Shown piece after piece: positions 1 to 6,620 of a DNA stretch of 7,023 nt (the first letter of the stretch is position 1; the number at the start of each line of letters is the position of its first letter). The notes beneath the pieces are model-generated. The model made no database searches. It was not told the origin of the DNA and worked only from the letters and a program-made list of their open reading frames with translations. The position numbers were made by a program, and so were the translations under genes. This stretch comes from Acidobacteriota bacterium (GTDB lineage: Bacteria > Acidobacteriota > Terriglobia > Terriglobales > Acidobacteriaceae), in NCBI GenBank assembly GCA_021811745.1, contig JAJZNH010000124.1, positions 1-7,023 of the forward strand, read 5' to 3'.

Positions 1-1122
1 AATACGACGACGACTGCCATGCTGGCATGGATCTACCAGACGGCTGCGCGGGAGAAGCCGGAGCAGGAGCCGTCGTTTCTGATTGGAGGGGTGGCGGAGA
101 ATTTCGGATCGAGCTTTCAGTTGCGGCCCACGCGCACGTTTATCGTGGAGGGCGACGAGTACGACACGGCCTTCTTCGACAAGGGGCCGAAGTTTCTGCA
201 CTATTTTCCCGACGGGCTGATTTTGACGCACGTGGAGTTCGACCACGCCGACATCTATGCCGATCTGGAGGCTGTGAAGATTGCCTTCAAGCGGCTGGTG
301 AACCTGGTTCCGCGGCGGGGGCTGATTGTGGCCTACGACGGCAACGCCAAAGTGACGGAGTGCGTGGATCGGGCGTTCAGCCGCGTGGAGCGGTACGGGT
401 TCAGCGAGGGCGCGGATTGGCGGATCCGTAATGTGCGCTACGAAGCGGATTCGACAGAGAACCTGATGCGCTGGGAGGTTTGGCGCGGAGGCGCGCTCTG
501 GGCCGAGTTGGAGATGCGGCTGGCGGGCGAGCACAACGCGCTGAACGCCACGGCAGCGGCGGCGCTGGCCGCGGGGCAGGGCGTGGGGAAAGAGGCCATC
601 CGTGCGGCGCTAGCGAGCTTCAAGAACGTGAAGCGGCGGCTGGAGGTGCGGGCCAGGATCGGCGGCGTTACGGTGATCGAAGACTTTGCGCACCATCCCA
701 CTGCCATTCGCGAGACGCTGCGGACGCTGCGTGCGGTGTATCCGGGCGCGCGGCTGTGGGCGATTCTGGAGCCGCGCTCGAACACGCTGCGGCGCAAGGT
801 GCTGGCGCGCGAACTGGTGGAGAGCTTGCGGATGGCCGACCGCGTGGTGCTGGCCGGGATCTACCAGCAGGAGCGCATCCCAGAGGCTGAGCGGCTGCAC
901 CCCGAGGAAGTGGTGCGCGAGCTCAACGGCGGCGGGGCCGATGCGGAGTTGTTCGCGAGCGCGGACGCCATTGTGGACGGCGTGACGCCGCGGCTTGCTC
1001 CGGGCGACGTGGTGGCGATCCTGTCGAATGGCGGGTTTGACGGCATCTACGAAAAGCTGCCTGCGCGGCTGAGGGGGCGGTTGGCGGAGTCCGCCGGAGG
1101 CGGCGGCGAAAGGCGCGCATGA
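1..1122 (+). CDS. mpl: UDP-N-acetylmuramate:L-alanyl-gamma-D-glutamyl-meso-diaminopimelate ligase (Mpl), 5'-truncated
   Basis: This is a cytoplasmic murein-recycling ligase. It joins the recovered tripeptide L-Ala-gamma-D-Glu-meso-DAP to UDP-MurNAc with ATP. The frame is open from base 1, so the gene starts outside the window; the ATG at 19 lies inside the ATP-binding region and is not the start. Visible residues (numbered from base 1): NTTTTAM at 1-7, the end of the Mur-ligase P-loop; EGDEYDTAFFDK from 50; HVEFDHADIY from 77; EHNALNATAA from 177; EDFAHHPTAI from 227; EPRSNTLRR from 256. The EYDTAFFDK, EFDHAD, DFAHHPTAI and EPRSNT motifs separate Mpl from MurC. About 373 residues are present; the family is about 450-460 long, so roughly 80-100 N-terminal residues are missing. 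The stop overlaps the plsC start (ATGA), implying co-transcription and translational coupling. Oddity: residue 1 is Asn where Lys is expected. Confidence 0.95.
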   Translation, partial: NTTTTAMLAWIYQTAAREKPEQEPSFLIGGVAENFGSSFQLRPTRTFIVEGDEYDTAFFDKGPKFLHYFPDGLILTHVEFDHADIYADLEAVKIAFKRLVNLVPRRGLIVAYDGNAKVTECVDRAFSRVERYGFSEGADWRIRNVRYEADSTENLMRWEVWRGGALWAELEMRLAGEHNALNATAAAALAAGQGVGKEAIRAALASFKNVKRRLEVRARIGGVTVIEDFAHHPTAIRETLRTLRAVYPGARLWAILEPRSNTLRRKVLARELVESLRMADRVVLAGIYQQERIPEAERLHPEEVVRELNGGGADAELFASADAIVDGVTPRLAPGDVVAILSNGGFDGIYEKLPARLRGRLAESAGGGGERRA

Positions 1123-1829
1123 TCCGGTCGCTCATCCTGGTAGGAACGATTCTGGCGTTGGGAACGCCGGCAGCGGTGGTGCTCCTTCCACTGACCGCGA
1201 TCACGGGCGACGCAACCCGGCTTTATAACGCGGCGCAGACGATCTTGCGCGTGGGCTTCCGGCTGGCGCGGATTCGCGTGGAGACGGAGGGGCAGGAGCG
1301 CGTCCCAACGCAGAGGGCGTGCATCTTCATGGCCAACCACGTCTCCAATCTTGATCCGCCTGCGCTACTTCCGCGCATTCCGGGACGGACCGCGGCGTTC
1401 TTGAAGCGATCCCTGATGGGAATTCCAGTGCTGGGCTACGGGTTCAAGTTGGGCGATTTCATTCCCGTGGCCCGCGATGGGCGTGTTGAGAGCGCGCAGG
1501 AGAGCATCGCGGCGGCGCGGCGGGCGCTCGCAAAGGGACTGCACATCACTATTTTTGTCGAGGGTACGCGCTCGCCCGACGGGCGCATGCTGCCCTTCAA
1601 GAAGGGGCCCTTTTATTTGGCGATGGAGACGGGCGCGCCGTGCATTCCCGTGTCGATCCACGGGACGGAGAGCATGATGGCCAAGGGCAGCCTGCACATC
1701 CTGCCGGGGACGGTGCACGTTCGCTTTCATGAGCCGCTCAAACCCGGCGACTACGCTTCGCGCGAAGAACTGATGGATGCGGTGCGGGCGGCAATCGCTT
1801 CAGGACTGCCGGAGTGGATGCGGCGATAG
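1119..1829 (+). CDS. plsC: 1-acyl-sn-glycerol-3-phosphate acyltransferase (PlsC family)
   Basis: The protein (236 aa) is predicted to acylate lysophosphatidic acid to phosphatidic acid at the inner membrane, the second acylation step of phospholipid synthesis. The acyltransferase signature is complete: NHVSNLD (N73, H74, D79), the catalytic NHX4D box; FIPVARDG (114-121), the substrate-binding block usually written FIxR; FVEGTRS (146-152), equivalent to FPEGTRS; and IPVSIHGT near 176-183. Residues 4-28 form one hydrophobic segment that probably anchors the protein. Length matches the family (about 230-250 aa). The ATG at 1119 overlaps the mpl stop by ATGA and has a GAAAGG five bases upstream (1108-1113). 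No other promoter is evident, so it is probably translated from the mpl transcript. Acyl-donor and exact acceptor specificity cannot be read from the sequence, so another lysolipid acyltransferase of the same fold remains possible. Confidence 0.92.
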   Translation: MIRSLILVGTILALGTPAAVVLLPLTAITGDATRLYNAAQTILRVGFRLARIRVETEGQERVPTQRACIFMANHVSNLDPPALLPRIPGRTAAFLKRSLMGIPVLGYGFKLGDFIPVARDGRVESAQESIAAARRALAKGLHITIFVEGTRSPDGRMLPFKKGPFYLAMETGAPCIPVSIHGTESMMAKGSLHILPGTVHVRFHEPLKPGDYASREELMDAVRAAIASGLPEWMRR

Positions 1830-1865
1830 ATCCGGAACCGGCAAAGCAGGCCCGCACCGCGCGCA

Positions 1866-1871
1866 TATAAT
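1866..1871 (+). promoter_or_regulatory. candidate -10 box for the carboxylesterase gene
   Basis: A perfect TATAAT stands in the 75-bp gap between plsC and the carboxylesterase, 33 bp before its ATG. In this GC-rich sequence such an AT hexamer stands out, and its position gives a plausible short leader. No good -35 lies 16-18 bp upstream (the region around 1843-1848 reads AAAGCA) and there is no TGn extension, so either an activator is needed or the match is by chance. Confidence 0.4.
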
Positions 1872-1888
1872 GGGCGGAGTTTTTGCTT

Positions 1889-1895
1889 GGGAAGG
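1889..1895 (+). promoter_or_regulatory. ribosome binding site fixing the carboxylesterase start at 1905
   Basis: GGGAAGG ends nine bases before the ATG at 1905. A longer reading of the same frame begins at a TTG at 1887, but that start would lie on top of this site, have no site of its own, and add six residues before a Tat signal that already begins well at 1905. Confidence 0.6.
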
Positions 1896-1904
1896 TCACC
1901 CACC

Positions 1905-3446
1905 ATGCAATATTTCACCCTTTCCCGCCGCGGCTTTTTGGCCGGGGCAGGAAAGGCGGCTCTGGGCTTGCACAGCCGCAATCTTTTTGCTCTGGCGCCT
2001 TCGTCGCCGGTCACGGTGCGCTCTCCGTTGGGAGCGTTGCGGGGAGAGCGGTCGGCAGGCGTGAACGTCTTTCGCGGTATTCCGTTCGCGGAGCCGCCGG
2101 TAGGGCCGCTGCGCTTTCGCCCTCCTGCCCGGGTAAAGCCCTGGGAGGGCACACGCGACGCTACCCGCTTTGCCGCTGCTGCCATGCAGACGAATGCGCC
2201 GGCGGGTGTCCGGGTCAGCGAGGACTGCCTCTATCTCAATCTCTGGGCACCGCAAGGCAAGGGCCCGTTTCCGGTCTATGTGTGGATTCATGGCGGAGGA
2301 TTCACTGGCGGCCGCTCCTTCGATCCCATGTTTGACGGCACGACGCTGGCGCAGGCGGGCATGCTCTGCATTACCGTGGCCTACCGGCTCGGGGTGCTGG
2401 GCTTTCTCGACATGGAGCCGCTGCTGGGCGCAGCGTATGCGGGCAGCGCCAATAATGCCCTTCGCGACCTGGTTATGGCGCTCGAATGGGTGCAGGAGAA
2501 CGTGGCCGCCTTCGGCGGAGATCCTACCCGGGTCACGGTAGGAGGCGAATCGGCGGGCGCCAAACTCACGGATACTCTACTCGGCGTTCCCGCGGCTCAG
2601 CCGCTGTTTCATCAGGGCGTTTCAGAGAGCGGAGGCGCGGAGCGCATTTGGCCGCGCGGTGGCGGCGCCGCGGTGGCGCTTGGCTATGGTGCGCAATGGC
2701 ACAAGAGCACGGGCGAGGCTCTTCCGGCGCTGGTGACGGCGCCGGCGGCTTTGCTCATGCAGGCTCAGCGGCGGTTTGTGGAAACCTGGCCGAAGCACTT
2801 TCCTCTGCGCCCGGAGGTCGATGGCCTATTGGTTCCTCGTCTGCCCGTGGAGACCATTGCCTCCGGCTCCAGCAACGGCAAGCGGCTGTTGATTGGAACC
2901 AACCGGGATGAGAGCGCCCTCTTTCTCGGGCCGCATCCCAGCCACAATCCGGGCGCAAAGGAACTAGGCAATCTGCCGGTTGCGCGCTTCGATACGATTC
3001 TGCGCGAATACAACGAGATCTATCCGCAGATGACGGAAGCGCAGCGACGCATCCGCGCGACTACGGCGGAGGAATACTGGGTTCCCTCGATCCGCGTGGC
3101 GGATGCACATCTGAAAGGCGGCGGCACGGCTTGGATGTACATGCTGGATTTTGCCGAGAGCAGCGGCCGGCTGCGGGGCCTTGCGTTTCACTCGCTGGAC
3201 TTGAGGCTGGTCTGGGACCGGCCCTCGAAGCAGGCTGCAAATGCCGCTGCCGAGGCCTCACTGGCCACGCAGATGAGTCATGCCTGGAGAGCGTTCTTGC
3301 GCGGCGAAGTACCCTCCGCCGCGGGCCTGCCTCACTGGCTGGAGTACCGCAGCCAGATCCGCCCCACCATGATCTTGAACACCAAAAGCCGCGTGGTGAA
3401 TGCCCCGCAGGAGGCAGAGCTGCGGTTGTGGGACGGTGTACTGTAA
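1905..3446 (+). CDS. Tat-exported type-B carboxylesterase (alpha/beta hydrolase)
   Basis: This 513-aa protein is a serine ester hydrolase of the carboxylesterase type-B/cholinesterase family, probably acting outside the cytoplasm. Its N-terminus has a twin-arginine motif, SRRGFLA (7-13), then a short hydrophobic stretch and a possible cleavage region near 29-31 (ALA), although the next residue is Pro. The hydrolase domain runs from about residue 36 to the end: EDCLYLN (106-112), HGGGF oxyanion-hole loop (129-133), GGESAGA with nucleophile Ser216, GTNRDE with acidic Glu336, and LAFHSLDL with His429. The triad is therefore complete and the length is normal for the family. It follows plsC after 75 bp with its own candidate -10 box, so it may be expressed separately. 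It ends 10 bp from the convergent SPOR gene. Family members hydrolyse varied esters, some p-nitrobenzyl esters or aromatic and xenobiotic substrates; the natural substrate cannot be inferred here. Confidence 0.92.
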   Translation: MQYFTLSRRGFLAGAGKAALGLHSRNLFALAPSSPVTVRSPLGALRGERSAGVNVFRGIPFAEPPVGPLRFRPPARVKPWEGTRDATRFAAAAMQTNAPAGVRVSEDCLYLNLWAPQGKGPFPVYVWIHGGGFTGGRSFDPMFDGTTLAQAGMLCITVAYRLGVLGFLDMEPLLGAAYAGSANNALRDLVMALEWVQENVAAFGGDPTRVTVGGESAGAKLTDTLLGVPAAQPLFHQGVSESGGAERIWPRGGGAAVALGYGAQWHKSTGEALPALVTAPAALLMQAQRRFVETWPKHFPLRPEVDGLLVPRLPVETIASGSSNGKRLLIGTNRDESALFLGPHPSHNPGAKELGNLPVARFDTILREYNEIYPQMTEAQRRIRATTAEEYWVPSIRVADAHLKGGGTAWMYMLDFAESSGRLRGLAFHSLDLRLVWDRPSKQAANAAAEASLATQMSHAWRAFLRGEVPSAAGLPHWLEYRSQIRPTMILNTKSRVVNAPQEAELRLWDGVL

Positions 3447-3456
3447 AGAGTATGTT

Positions 3457-4203
3457 TTAGGGCTGCACGACGGCGTTGTAACCGTCATTGAGCAACTTCT
3501 GCCGCCATTTGTCGGCGATGGCGCGGGTAGTGAAGGGTCCAACGCGGACGTGGATCAGATTATCGGTGAGGTTGCGCCGGACTGTGACTGCGTAGCCGCG
3601 TTGGCGAAGCGCGTTCATTAGAACCTCGGCGTCTTCAGGGCTGGAGACGGCGGCGATTTGAACCATGTACGGGGTGGCGGACTGAAGGGCGGGGTGCACG
3701 CTGGGCGCCGGTGCGGGTTGCGCGATCTGCGGCGGCGCAGGCGGAGAGGCGAGCGCGGGCCGGACCGCTGACGCGGTGGGCGGCGCGTTGGTGGTTACAG
3801 CTTGGACTGGGCTCTGCACAGGCCCTTGTCCGCCAGCCGAAACCGCTTTTTGTACTGCAGGAGCCACTGCGGCAGCGTCCTCAGAAGCTGTGGTGGCCAG
3901 CGCCGTTCCTGCGGCCTGCACCGGCGAAATCGCGGCTCCAGCTGGAGTTGCGGAGGGCTTGGTCAGCGAGGAGTTGGCCTGCAGCGGCGCTTGTCCGGCG
4001 GGCGCGGGCCGCGAAAGGGAATCGGAAGGCGGCGGGGAACCGTAACGGCCCATGGTGTACCCCAGGCCGAAACACAGCCCGCAAAGAAGCACCAAGCCAA
4101 AAAACATGGCTAACAGCGTCCCGGAACCGAGGGTGAGTTCCGTATCCCGCCGCTTTCTCTCTGGCTTCGTCTCCTGCTCTTCGTCGTCGAATATTCCTCT
4201 CAT
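3457..4203 (-). CDS. SPOR-domain membrane protein (peptidoglycan-binding, FtsN/DedD-like layout)
   Basis: The 248-aa protein has a short charged cytoplasmic tail (1-25, acidic then Lys/Arg-rich), one transmembrane helix (about 29-51), a long Ala/Pro/Gln-rich low-complexity linker (about 56-178), and a C-terminal SPOR domain (179-248) with the typical YMVQIAAVSS opening and VRVGPFTTR core. SPOR domains bind glycan strands stripped of stem peptides, which concentrate at the division septum, so a role at the septum or in wall remodelling is likely. The layout resembles FtsN and DedD, but there is not enough outside the SPOR domain to assign either name. The ATG at 4203 follows AGGGA six bases upstream (4210-4214 on this strand). 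It lies 177 bp downstream of the slipin gene on the same strand, with inverted repeats between, so its own promoter is likely. The start is well supported; the cellular role is inferred. Confidence 0.88.
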   Translation of the reverse strand: MRGIFDDEEQETKPERKRRDTELTLGSGTLLAMFFGLVLLCGLCFGLGYTMGRYGSPPPSDSLSRPAPAGQAPLQANSSLTKPSATPAGAAISPVQAAGTALATTASEDAAAVAPAVQKAVSAGGQGPVQSPVQAVTTNAPPTASAVRPALASPPAPPQIAQPAPAPSVHPALQSATPYMVQIAAVSSPEDAEVLMNALRQRGYAVTVRRNLTDNLIHVRVGPFTTRAIADKWRQKLLNDGYNAVVQP

Positions 4204-4226
4204 CTACCGTCCCTGAATTCCTAGCG

Positions 4227-4257
4227 GCTTGAAAAGATATACTTTCAAGCTTTTCAA
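4227..4257. repeat. overlapping inverted repeats upstream of the SPOR gene (candidate operator or leader hairpin)
   Basis: GCTTGAAA (4227-4234) and TTTCAAGC (4243-4250) form a perfect 8-bp palindrome around an 8-nt AT-rich centre. The same left arm also matches a second partner: TTGAAAAG (4229-4236) with CTTTTCAA (4250-4257). The two structures are mutually exclusive, and TTTCAA occurs twice in tandem (4243-4248 and 4252-4257). The repeat lies 24-54 bp upstream of the SPOR gene ATG, where a promoter would be expected, and is AT-rich in a GC-rich setting. On the minus strand it contains TTGAAA twice, similar to a -35 box, but no well-spaced -10 box. A transcription-factor site or a structured 5' leader both fit. 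No function is shown by the sequence alone. Confidence 0.5.
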
Positions 4258-4283
4258 CGGCCTCCCGCGACCACGGCCACAGC

Positions 4284-4332
4284 AAACCCCTGATTTTAGA
4301 CCACTCCAGGAGGGTTTCCGGTATCAACCGGA
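4284..4332 (-). terminator. two abutting stem-loops downstream of the slipin gene, possible transcript end
   Basis: AAACCCCTG (4284-4292) pairs with CAG plus GGGTTT (4307-4317), giving a 9-bp stem broken by a two-base bulge (4310-4311). Directly next to it TCCGGT and ACCGGA (4317-4322 and 4327-4332) form a 6-bp stem with an ATCA loop, sharing base 4317. They begin 48 bp after the slipin stop when read on the minus strand. No run of U follows, so this is not a classic intrinsic terminator; it may stabilise a 3' end or assist Rho-dependent termination. Confidence 0.3.
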
Positions 4333-4380
4333 CGTCAGGCGCCCATCTGCCGCATCCTCGAAGGTAACCACGGCAAAGCC

Positions 4381-5184
4381 CTACGCCGCATCTCGCGGCT
4401 TGACCGGCGAAGCCGTCTCGAGCCCGCTGAACTTGTTCAGGAGGGTCAGCATCTCCAGGGGCAGCGGAAAGACGATGGTGGTGTTCTTTTCTACCCCGAT
4501 GTCGGCCAGCGTCTGCAAATACCGCAGTTGCAGGGTCATAGGCTGTGTGGCCATGAGCGTGGCGGCGTCCACCAGCCGCTGCGCCGCGGCATATTCGCCC
4601 TCGGCGTGAATGATCTTAGAGCGTTTTTCGCGTTCAGCTTCGGCCTGCTTGGCAATGGCGCGCAACATCTGTTCGGGCAGGTCCACCTGCTTGACCTCCA
4701 CGGAGACAACCTTAACCCCGAAGGGCTCGGTGCGCTGGTCGATGATGCTTTGAATACGCAGATTGAGCTTGTCGCGGTGGCTCAGCACCTCGTCGAGCTC
4801 CACTTCGCCGAGCACCGAGCGCAGCGTGGTTTGCGCGAACTGCGAGGTCTGATAGACGTAGTTGGCCACCTTAATGGCGGCGTCGTTGGGGTTGACGACG
4901 TAGAGCGTGACCACGGCGTTCACCTTGAGGGTGACGTTGTCGCGGGTGATGATGTCCTGGGGTGGGACCTCGAGGACCTCCTGGCGCAAAGAGATACGAA
5001 TCATCTGATCGATGGGCCGGAAGACGAGGATGATGCCGGGCCCCTTGGGCGTTCCCAGGACGCGGCCCAGGCGGAAGATGACCGCGCGTTCATATTCGCG
5101 CAAGATCTTGATGGAGTTGAGCAAGTAGAGGACGATGATGGCGACAAGGATCAGGGTCGGGAGGGGTAGATCGGCGAACGACAT
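4381..5184 (-). CDS. slipin, stomatin-like SPFH/band-7 membrane protein
   Basis: The 267-aa protein is an oligomeric membrane-scaffold protein of the stomatin type, partner of NfeD proteases. It has one N-terminal membrane segment (about 8-24) followed directly by [13 protein letters not shown] (29-41), the stomatin entry motif. The SPFH domain runs to about residue 190 and includes [20 protein letters not shown], then the conserved [21 protein letters not shown] helix with HAEGE, a probable coiled coil used for oligomerisation. The C-terminal hydrophobic stretch [16 protein letters not shown] (234-249) corresponds to the region that the archaeal NfeD-type protease PH1510-N cleaves in its stomatin PH1511. 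The ATG at 5184 has GAGGAAA five bases upstream (5190-5196). The gene follows nfeD after 67 bp on the same strand, the usual stomatin operon order. QmcA/HflK-type SPFH proteins are less likely given the short length and the NfeD neighbour. Confidence 0.92.
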   Translation of the reverse strand: MSFADLPLPTLILVAIIVLYLLNSIKILREYERAVIFRLGRVLGTPKGPGIILVFRPIDQMIRISLRQEVLEVPPQDIITRDNVTLKVNAVVTLYVVNPNDAAIKVANYVYQTSQFAQTTLRSVLGEVELDEVLSHRDKLNLRIQSIIDQRTEPFGVKVVSVEVKQVDLPEQMLRAIAKQAEAEREKRSKIIHAEGEYAAAQRLVDAATLMATQPMTLQLRYLQTLADIGVEKNTTIVFPLPLEMLTLLNKFSGLETASPVKPRDAA

Positions 5185-5251
5185 TGGACTTTCCTCACTT
5201 GGTGCCGGTAACTCTCAGCACGGATTGTACTCCAGTTCTCCTCCGGGACGG

Positions 5252-6589
5252 CTATCGTGCCGCTTGGGGAGGATGCGAGACGGAGACCGGTTCGACGTGG
5301 AGAAGCATCTGCTCGTGTCCAACGATGCGCAGGACAGCGCCAGCCGGAGCGGGCTGCGTGGCGATGGCGCGCCAGATTTCGCCCTCGACCAGGACGTGGC
5401 CTTCGGGATTGAGCGGCTCCATGGCCGTGGCCTCAGCACCGACCATGGAATCGGCTCCCATGGTGGCCTTCCGCCGCCGGGCGCGGACCACCAGACGGAG
5501 GAGAAAGACGGTGATGGAGCCGAATCCCAAGCTGATGGCAATGGCGACCAGCGGGTTCACGCCCATCTGCGGGATGGGTGCGGCGACCAGGGTGAGGGTG
5601 CCGAAGGTGAGGCAAACAATACCGGCAATCGCCAGAGCGCCGTGGCCGCCAAACTTGGCTTCAAGGACGAGGAAGGCCAGTCCCGCTACGAGCAGCAGTA
5701 CGGCGGTGAAGCGTATGGGGAGGAGATTGAGGCCGAAAGCGCCGAGAAGCACCATCAGGGTGCCCAGAGCGCCGGGAACGATGGTGCCGGGGGCGTTGAA
5801 CTCAAGATAGATGAGCAAGGCGCCGGCCACCAAAAACAACAGAGCGATGTTGGGATCGACGAGCCAGCCAAGTAGTTCGTCGCGCAGTGAGCGGTGGAAG
5901 ATCTGAACACGCGCGCCGGCCAGATTAAGGGCCATCTTAGCGCCGTCGATGCGGGTGATCTGGAAGCCCTGCAGTTGGTTGAAGAGTTGGGCATCGCTGC
6001 TAGCGACGAAATCGATGAGATTGGCTTTCAGAGCCTCCTCGGCAGTGTAGGAGTGGGAGGAAGCGACAGCCTCAGCCGCGGCCTGGGCGTTGCGGCCGCG
6101 CCGGGTGACATAGGAGCGCAAGAAGGCCTGGGCGTCGTTTTGGATCTTCTGCATCTCGGTGGTGCCGGGTTTGCCAAACTCGAAGACGACGTGGGCAGCG
6201 CCGGCCTCCGTGCCCGGCGCCATAGCGGCTACGTCGGCCGATTCAAGGATGAAGAAGCCGGCCGAGCCGGCGCGTGCACCCGAGGGCGCCACATAAACGA
6301 TGACGGGAACGCGCGAGCGCAAGATGGCGCCTACCATCGCGCGCATGGACTCGACGAGACCACCCGGCGTATCCATTTCCACCAGCAGAGCCTGCGCGCC
6401 GTCGGTGTTTGCCTTGGTGATCGCTTGTTCGAGTTCGGAGGCGCTGACGGGCTGAATGGTGTCGTGGAGGATGAACTTATCCACCAATGGTTGTTGGGCC
6501 GAGGCCGAAGCGGCCGCCATACAAACCACGATTCCCAACATCGCAACCAGACCCGCCTTGGCTGCGAACCTACATGGGCGCTGACGCAT
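5252..6589 (-). CDS. nfeD: NfeD-family membrane-bound serine protease (long form, ClpP-class domain plus OB-fold domain)
   Basis: The 445-aa protein is a long-form NfeD, the stomatin operon partner protein. Residues 1-32 are a Sec signal peptide (basic n-region, hydrophobic core, ASASAQQ at the cleavage region). The protease domain (about 35-235) has MDTPGG (72-77), PSGARAGSAG with candidate nucleophile Ser109, and QKIQNDA with candidate general base Lys148; the spacing (39 residues) fits the Ser-Lys dyad of PH1510 (Ser97/Lys138). Four or five membrane helices follow (about 240-368), then a basic stop (RARRRK). The C-terminal NfeD OB-fold domain (about 377-435) contains PEGHVLVEGEIWRA. The same frame opens further upstream at 6688, but that would overlap the TPR gene by 68 bp and lacks a signal-like start; AAGGAG five bases before 6589 decides the start. 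It sits between the TPR gene and the slipin and probably cleaves the slipin C-terminus. Confidence 0.93.
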   Translation of the reverse strand: MRQRPCRFAAKAGLVAMLGIVVCMAAASASAQQPLVDKFILHDTIQPVSASELEQAITKANTDGAQALLVEMDTPGGLVESMRAMVGAILRSRVPVIVYVAPSGARAGSAGFFILESADVAAMAPGTEAGAAHVVFEFGKPGTTEMQKIQNDAQAFLRSYVTRRGRNAQAAAEAVASSHSYTAEEALKANLIDFVASSDAQLFNQLQGFQITRIDGAKMALNLAGARVQIFHRSLRDELLGWLVDPNIALLFLVAGALLIYLEFNAPGTIVPGALGTLMVLLGAFGLNLLPIRFTAVLLLVAGLAFLVLEAKFGGHGALAIAGIVCLTFGTLTLVAAPIPQMGVNPLVAIAISLGFGSITVFLLRLVVRARRRKATMGADSMVGAEATAMEPLNPEGHVLVEGEIWRAIATQPAPAGAVLRIVGHEQMLLHVEPVSVSHPPQAAR

Positions 6590-6594
6590 GGCTT

Positions 6595-6600
6595 GCTCCT
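6595..6600 (-). promoter_or_regulatory. ribosome binding site fixing the nfeD start at 6589
   Basis: AAGGAG on the minus strand ends five bases before the ATG at 6589, in the 31-bp gap after the TPR stop codon. It supports this start over the ATG at 6688, and the protein then begins with a normal signal peptide. Confidence 0.75.
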
Positions 6601-6620
6601 TCAGGATCGCTGTTGCTGTC

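Noticed and set aside
1887..1904. TTG start of the carboxylesterase at 1887
   Set aside because: The start would sit on the ribosome binding site of the ATG at 1905 and adds only six residues before the Tat motif.
3711..4136. Several plus-strand frames rich in Ala, Arg and Pro opposite the SPOR linker
   Set aside because: They mirror the low-complexity Ala/Pro linker of the SPOR protein and have no independent support.
3881..4327. Minus-strand reading frame of 148 codons overlapping the start of the SPOR gene and the intergenic region
   Set aside because: Out of frame with the well-supported SPOR protein, crosses the inverted repeats and stem-loops, and shows no domain or ribosome binding site.
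4528..5169. Long plus-strand reading frame (213 codons) opposite the slipin gene
   Set aside because: It is antisense to a clearly conserved slipin. Its composition (rich in Asp, Gly, His, Leu, Val) is the usual shadow of a GC-rich gene and no domain is recognisable.
5224..5229. TACAAT on the minus strand in the nfeD-slipin gap as an internal promoter
   Set aside because: Five of six bases match a -10 box, but no recognisable -35 lies 16-18 bp upstream, so one hexamer alone is weak evidence.
5135..5875. Plus-strand reading frame of 246 codons opposite the C-terminal half of nfeD
   Set aside because: Low-complexity Gly/Asp/Gln/Glu-rich shadow of the NfeD membrane region, with no start site and no known motif.
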